From assembly GCA_944386485.1 (NCBI GenBank), contig CALXBG010000046.1, forward strand, positions 1 to 64,000: DNA of 64,000 nucleotides. Reading direction: 5' to 3'. The notes below the pieces were generated by a model that saw only the letters and a program-made list of their open reading frames with translations, was not told where the DNA came from and searched no databases. The DNA comes from an uncultured Pygmaiobacter sp. Lineage in GTDB: Bacteria > Bacillota > Clostridia > Oscillospirales > Ruminococcaceae. The stretch's first letter is position 1, and every line of letters starts with the position of its first letter. The position numbers and the translations under genes are program-made. Of the stretch, positions 60,912 to 64,000 are shown piece after piece.

Positions 60912-60981
60912 TCCCGCGGCGGAATGATTTCGCCGCCGCCGGGGCAGGATAGAATGAACCGTAAATTGGAGGTAATGTAAC

Positions 60982-61524
60982 ATGGCAGAGTTAAAGGGTT
61001 CCAAGACCGAGCAGAATCTGATGACCGCGTTTGCCGGCGAGAGTCAGGCGCGCAACAAGTACACCTTCTACGCCTCGAAGGCGAAGAAGGAGGGCTACAA
61101 GGTGATCGGCGACATCTTTGAGGAGACCGCCGGCAACGAGAAGGAGCACGCCGAGCTCTGGTTCAAGGCGCTGCACGGCGACGAGATGCCCGACACGATG
61201 GCCAACCTGCTGGACGCCGCCGCCGGCGAGAACTACGAGTGGACCGAGATGTACGCCGAGTTCGCCAAGGTCGCCCGGGAGGAGGGCTTTGAGAAGCTGG
61301 CCTGGAAGTTCGAGGCGGTGGGCCGGATCGAGAAGGAGCACGAGGAGCGTTACCGCGCGCTGGCCGCCCTGCTGCGGGAGGGCAAGGTCTTCGCCCGCGA
61401 GGAGGAGCAGGTCTGGATCTGCACCAACTGCGGCCACATCCACGTCGGCAAGACCGCGCCGGTCAAGTGCCCGGTCTGCGACCATCCGCAGAGCTACTTT
61501 GAGCTGCGGGTCAAGCCCTACTAA
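60982..61524 (+). CDS. rbr: Rubrerythrin
   Basis: A 180-aa rubrerythrin. The N-terminal ferritin-like di-iron domain has the Glu/His ligands ([22 protein letters not shown] [21 protein letters not shown]), and the C-terminal rubredoxin domain has CTNCGH and CPVCDHP. It reduces peroxide in anaerobes. It lies 70 bp after perR, probably in the same regulon. Confidence 0.97.
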   Translation: MAELKGSKTEQNLMTAFAGESQARNKYTFYASKAKKEGYKVIGDIFEETAGNEKEHAELWFKALHGDEMPDTMANLLDAAAGENYEWTEMYAEFAKVAREEGFEKLAWKFEAVGRIEKEHEERYRALAALLREGKVFAREEEQVWICTNCGHIHVGKTAPVKCPVCDHPQSYFELRVKPY

Positions 61525-61534
61525 TTTCCAGCAC

Positions 61535-61565
61535 AAAAAGAGCCGGGGAATCTCCCGGCTCTTTT
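61535..61565. terminator. Bidirectional terminator between rubrerythrin and XRE genes
   Basis: GAGCCGGG and CCCGGCTC flanked by A5 and T4. Confidence 0.88.
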
Positions 61566-61569
61566 CTTC

Positions 61570-61776
61570 TCATCGGCCCGGATCGTCCGACCTGCCGACC
61601 AGATAGTCCAGCGTGACCCCGTACAGATCCGCCAGCCGCACCGCCAGCTCGAGGGGCAGCGGCCGCTCTCCCCGCTCGTATTTGGAGTAGAGCGACTGGT
61701 CGCAGAGCAGCTGGCGCGCCACCTCTTTCTGGGTCAGATCGGCGTCCTCGCGCAGATCACGGATTCGCAGTTTCAT
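61570..61776 (-). CDS. XRE-family helix-turn-helix repressor
   Basis: A 68-aa protein consisting of a Cro/C1-type HTH (LREDADLTQKEVARQLLCDQSLYSKYERGERPLPLELAVRLADL, read in parts) without an effector domain. It is divergent from a 60-aa gene, with two copies of a 15-bp palindrome between them. Confidence 0.9.
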   Translation of the reverse strand: MKLRIRDLREDADLTQKEVARQLLCDQSLYSKYERGERPLPLELAVRLADLYGVTLDYLVGRSDDPGR

Positions 61777-61803
61777 CTTTCATCACCAGCATCACTATAA
61801 CAA

Positions 61804-61848
61804 AGGACATATTGTCCTATTGAAATAAAGGACAATCTGTCCTATACT
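61804..61848 (+). promoter_or_regulatory. Promoter with twin AGGACA-N3-TGTCCT operators
   Basis: Perfect palindromes AGGACA-TAT-TGTCCT (61804-61818) and AGGACA-ATC-TGTCCT (61829-61843), 25 bp apart, bracket a promoter (TTGAAA at 61820, 17 bp, TATACT at 61843). They are the likely binding sites of the XRE protein. Confidence 0.8.
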
Positions 61849-61870
61849 TTTCCCGAAGGAGGGGATCCCT

Positions 61871-62053
61871 ATGCCGGACTATAAAAAAATGTATCTGCGG
61901 ATGTTCCGGGCGGGTGAGGAAGCGATCAATCTTCTCATCCAGGCACAGCGGGAATGTGAGGAACTGTTCCTGGAGGATACGGGGCCCGGGCTGACGCTTC
62001 TGCCGCCGCAAGAGGAGCAGGCGGGGGAAGCGTCGCCCTCAAATCCGGAATAA
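61871..62053 (+). CDS. Small hypothetical protein under XRE control
   Basis: A 60-aa acidic protein with a GAAGGAGGGG site. The N-terminal half is probably helical (YKKMYLRMFRAGEEAINLLIQAQRECEELFL) and the tail is Pro/Glu-rich. Its promoter lies between the twin operators. The family is not recognised. Confidence 0.7.
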   Translation: MPDYKKMYLRMFRAGEEAINLLIQAQRECEELFLEDTGPGLTLLPPQEEQAGEASPSNPE

Positions 62054-62169
62054 TATCCATAAATTATACGATCTGTATTAGAAAAACCGGCTGCCGATGC
62101 GAAATCGCCTTTTTGCCGCCTTTGGGTTTGCGGACGCCGCGCCTTGAAAAAGCGTGTCGGAGCGCCCGG

Positions 62170-62197
62170 TTGCATTTATCCAAAAAGAGGATATAAT
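62170..62197 (+). promoter_or_regulatory. Promoter of the P-loop kinase gene
   Basis: TTGCAT, 16 bp and TATAAT. Confidence 0.6.
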
Positions 62198-62235
62198 AGA
62201 AAAACGGCGGTTTTATCCGCTGCGGCAAGGCGGTG

Positions 62236-62760
62236 ATGAGCATGGTAATCCTGATCGCCGGCGCGACCCATACCGGGAAAACGGCGCTGGCGCAAAAACT
62301 GCTGGAGCGGTATCACTTTCCCTATCTGTCGATCGATCATCTGAAGATGGGGCTGATCCGCAGCGGCAATACCACCCTCACCCCGACCAGCAGCGACGAG
62401 GCCCTCACCGGTTATCTGTGGCCGATCGTATCGGAGATGATCCACACGGTTCTGGACAACCGCCAGAACCTGATCGTGGAGGGCTGCTACATCCCCTTTG
62501 ACTGGCGCGCTTCCTTCTCGCCGGAGGAGCTGACCCAGATCCGGTACTGCTGTCTCGTGATGAGCGAGGGGTACATCCGAAGGAACTTTTCGGTCATCCG
62601 GGCCTATGCCGGTGTGGTGGAGGACCGCGGGGCGGACGAGGCGTGTACGGTGGAACGGCTTGTGGAGGAGAACGCCCGCGTTCTCGCGCAGGCACAGGCG
62701 CAGGGGGTTGATTATCTGTTGATCGACGACCGATACCAGGTCGAACCTGAGCTGCTGTGA
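62236..62760 (+). CDS. P-loop NTPase/kinase-like protein
   Basis: A 174-aa protein with Walker A GATHTGKTALAQKLL near the N-terminus, then SIDHLKMGLIRS and LIVEGCYIPFDW, as in small-molecule kinases of the zeta-toxin/2-phosphoglycerate kinase-like group. The substrate is unknown. The ATG at 62236 is chosen; GTG 62233 and ATG 62242 are alternatives. It ends next to the transporter gene and may be co-transcribed. Confidence 0.75.
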   Translation: MSMVILIAGATHTGKTALAQKLLERYHFPYLSIDHLKMGLIRSGNTTLTPTSSDEALTGYLWPIVSEMIHTVLDNRQNLIVEGCYIPFDWRASFSPEELTQIRYCCLVMSEGYIRRNFSVIRAYAGVVEDRGADEACTVERLVEENARVLAQAQAQGVDYLLIDDRYQVEPELL

Positions 62761-62798
62761 CCCGCCCCGACCCATTTCAATCAATCCGGAGGTTTTTC

Positions 62799-63680
62799 TT
62801 GTTGAAATTTCTTTATTCTCTGCCCGGCCTGCTGGCCGAGGCATTGCCCGAAATCCTCGCCGATGCGGCGCGGATGCTGCCCTTTCTGTTCGTGGCCTGT
62901 CTGGTGGTCGAATATGCCGAGCACCGCAAGGGGGACAAGCTGGCAAAGCTGCTGAGCGCCCAGAGCCGCTTTGGTTTTCTGCTCGGCGCAGGGCTGGGGA
63001 TTGTGCCCCAGTGCGGCTTTTCGGCGATGGCGGCCGACCTCTATGCCGGGCGGGTGATCACGCTGGGCACCCTGCTGTCGGTCTTTATCGCGACCTCGGA
63101 CGAGGCGTTCTTCGTGCTGCTGGCCAGCCCCGACGGGCTGGGGCCGCTGCTGGGGCTGCTGGCTGTCAAGCTGGTGCTCGCCGCCGCGGCGGGCTTTGCG
63201 GTGGACTTTCTCTTCCGCCGCCGGCTGGTGCGGGCGGGCCTGGTCGCCGAGAAGGAGGAGATCCATTGCCCCTGCCATGAGGGCGAGGGGGAGCGCAGCG
63301 TGCTGCTGGCCGCGGTGCGGCACACGATGGAGGTGCTGTGCTACATCGTGCTCTTCTCGGCGCTGATCCACCTCGCGATGGCGCTGGTGGGCGAGACGGC
63401 GCTGACCGCCGCCCTCTCCAGCGCAAAGCTGCTGCAGCCGGTCGTCGCGGCGGCGATCGGGCTGATCCCGAACTGTGCGGCGAGCGTGCTGCTCGCCCAG
63501 CTCTACCTGTCGGGCACCATCACCTTCGCCTCGCTGGCGGCCGGGCTCTCGAGCGCGGCGGGCATCGGGCTGGTGGTGCTCTTTCGCACCGGCCGCAGCC
63601 TGCGGGAGAACCTGGCTATCACCGGGCTGCTCTTCGCCATCTCGGCGGCGGCGGGCATCGCCCTGTCCTTCTTTTTTTGA
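62799..63680 (+). CDS. Putative 10-TM heavy-metal exporter (ArsP_2-like)
   Basis: A polytopic membrane protein of about 293 aa with two repeated halves, each with a Cys/Gly loop: GIVPQCGFSAMAADLY and GLIPNCAASVLLAQLY, the hallmark of this putative manganese/heavy-metal exporter family. A His/Cys-rich loop (HCPCHEGEGE) lies in the middle. TTG at 62799 is preferred because GGAGG lies 6-7 bp upstream; a GTG at 62757 overlapping the previous stop is possible. Confidence 0.82.
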   Translation: MLKFLYSLPGLLAEALPEILADAARMLPFLFVACLVVEYAEHRKGDKLAKLLSAQSRFGFLLGAGLGIVPQCGFSAMAADLYAGRVITLGTLLSVFIATSDEAFFVLLASPDGLGPLLGLLAVKLVLAAAAGFAVDFLFRRRLVRAGLVAEKEEIHCPCHEGEGERSVLLAAVRHTMEVLCYIVLFSALIHLAMALVGETALTAALSSAKLLQPVVAAAIGLIPNCAASVLLAQLYLSGTITFASLAAGLSSAAGIGLVVLFRTGRSLRENLAITGLLFAISAAAGIALSFFF

Positions 63681-63710
63681 AAAGGGCTGGTAATCTCAAA
63701 AACGCCGTGG

Positions 63711-63792
63711 TATAATAGTGCCAAGCTTTCAGAGAGAAGAGTCAAAGCGAAAGAACCCGCAGGGCCGGGTCTTTTTGCTTTGACTCTTTTTT
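63711..63792 (+). promoter_or_regulatory. Extended -10 promoter followed by a leader terminator hairpin
   Basis: TGGTATAAT (TATAAT at 63711) would start transcription near 63723. A long hairpin (AAGAGTCAAAGC with GCTTTGACTCTT, inner ACCCG/CGGGT) ends in T6 at 63792, before the oxidoreductase. It is either the terminator of the exporter gene or an attenuator in the oxidoreductase leader. Confidence 0.55.
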
Positions 63793-63816
63793 GTTGCAAG
63801 GAGGATTGGGATAATC

Positions 63817-64000
63817 ATGGTTGATGTAGCAATCATCGGCTGCGGCGTCATCGGCGCGGCCACGGCCTTCTCGCTGGCACGGTACGACCTCTCGGTCATG
63901 GTGCTCGAGCGGGAGAACGACGTGGCGACCGGAACCACCAAGGCCAACAGCGCGATCGTCCACGCCGGGTACGATCCCGAGCCGGGCACCCTGATGGCCC
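63817..64000 (+). CDS. FAD-dependent oxidoreductase (GlpA/LhgO-like), N-terminal part
   Basis: The first 61 codons are inside the window. The dinucleotide-binding motif [20 protein letters not shown] is followed by [29 protein letters not shown], typical of the anaerobic glycerol-3-phosphate dehydrogenase/L-2-hydroxyglutarate oxidase group in Clostridia. An AAGGAGGA site lies 12 bp upstream. The gene continues beyond the window. Confidence 0.85.
   Translation, partial: MVDVAIIGCGVIGAATAFSLARYDLSVMVLERENDVATGTTKANSAIVHAGYDPEPGTLMA

Noticed and set aside
1..64000. CRISPR array, tRNA or rRNA genes, insertion sequences
   Set aside because: I saw no regularly spaced repeats, no cloverleaf or rRNA-like stretches and no transposase reading frame; the left-edge scar is the only sign of mobility.

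Overview
The window looks like chromosomal DNA of an anaerobic, GC-rich Firmicute, most likely a gut clostridium of the Oscillospiraceae/Ruminococcaceae type. This rests on AGGAGG-type ribosome binding sites, a PerR-type regulator next to a rubrerythrin, Clostridia-style FeoA/FeoB with a Cys-rich FeoB-associated peptide, low-complexity Gly/Ser lipoprotein linkers, and dense ABC sugar transport. The taxon is inferred from gene content only; there is no rRNA or tRNA in the window.

Left edge (1-1130): the start of a tag (3-methyladenine glycosylase I) gene, a GrpB-like N-terminus joined to an unrelated C-terminus, and a frameshifted, 3'-truncated GntR gene. Together they look like an insertion or deletion scar.

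Potassium block (1410-13250): kdpD1, a 32-aa membrane peptide, kdpF, kdpA, kdpB, kdpC, a terminator, a 64-aa membrane protein, kdpD2 and kdpE. All four transcription units start behind the same element: a CTTAAT-type hexamer repeated with an 11-bp period, 45-47 bp before a -10-like sequence. This is probably the KdpE operator. By eye the block is less GC-rich than the rest.

Sugar cluster 1 (13352-24515, mostly minus): an RbsABC-like importer, cupin phosphoglucose isomerase, 3-hexulose-6-phosphate synthase (HPS), 6-phospho-3-hexuloisomerase (PHI), ROK kinase, DhaK, DhaL and a FucO-type iron alcohol dehydrogenase, with a divergent RpiR-family regulator. The enzymes can be read as a catabolic (reverse) ribulose monophosphate route with aldehyde disposal.

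Middle (24632-31318): a MOFRL glycerate kinase, a MarR-controlled heterodimeric ABC exporter and a LysR regulator.

Sugar cluster 2 (31400-43144): a second RbsABC-like importer, three FrlB-like SIS proteins, a FrlD-like PfkB kinase, two FrlC-like epimerases and a second HPS/PHI pair, with a UTRA-type GntR regulator. It looks like a pathway for glycated amines or unusual amino sugars.

Next come an alpha/beta hydrolase, a decaying feoAB locus with three 16-bp GTTA...TAAC-type boxes, and a nucleoside-type cluster (46989-55809): two ADP-ribosylglycohydrolases, a PfkB-fold protein lacking the catalytic Asp, a BMP-type ABC importer and a UTRA GntR. The right part holds a GNAT, a FadR-type GntR facing a four-carbon acid sugar dehydrogenase/kinase pair (LtnD/OtnK type) across a palindromic operator, DUF896, a PerR-like Fur protein with rubrerythrin, an XRE repressor with twin operators, a P-loop kinase, a putative metal exporter and the start of a FAD-dependent oxidoreductase.

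The most unusual content is the pair of HPS/PHI-containing sugar clusters, the ADP-ribosylglycohydrolase/BMP cluster and the four-copy kdp operator.
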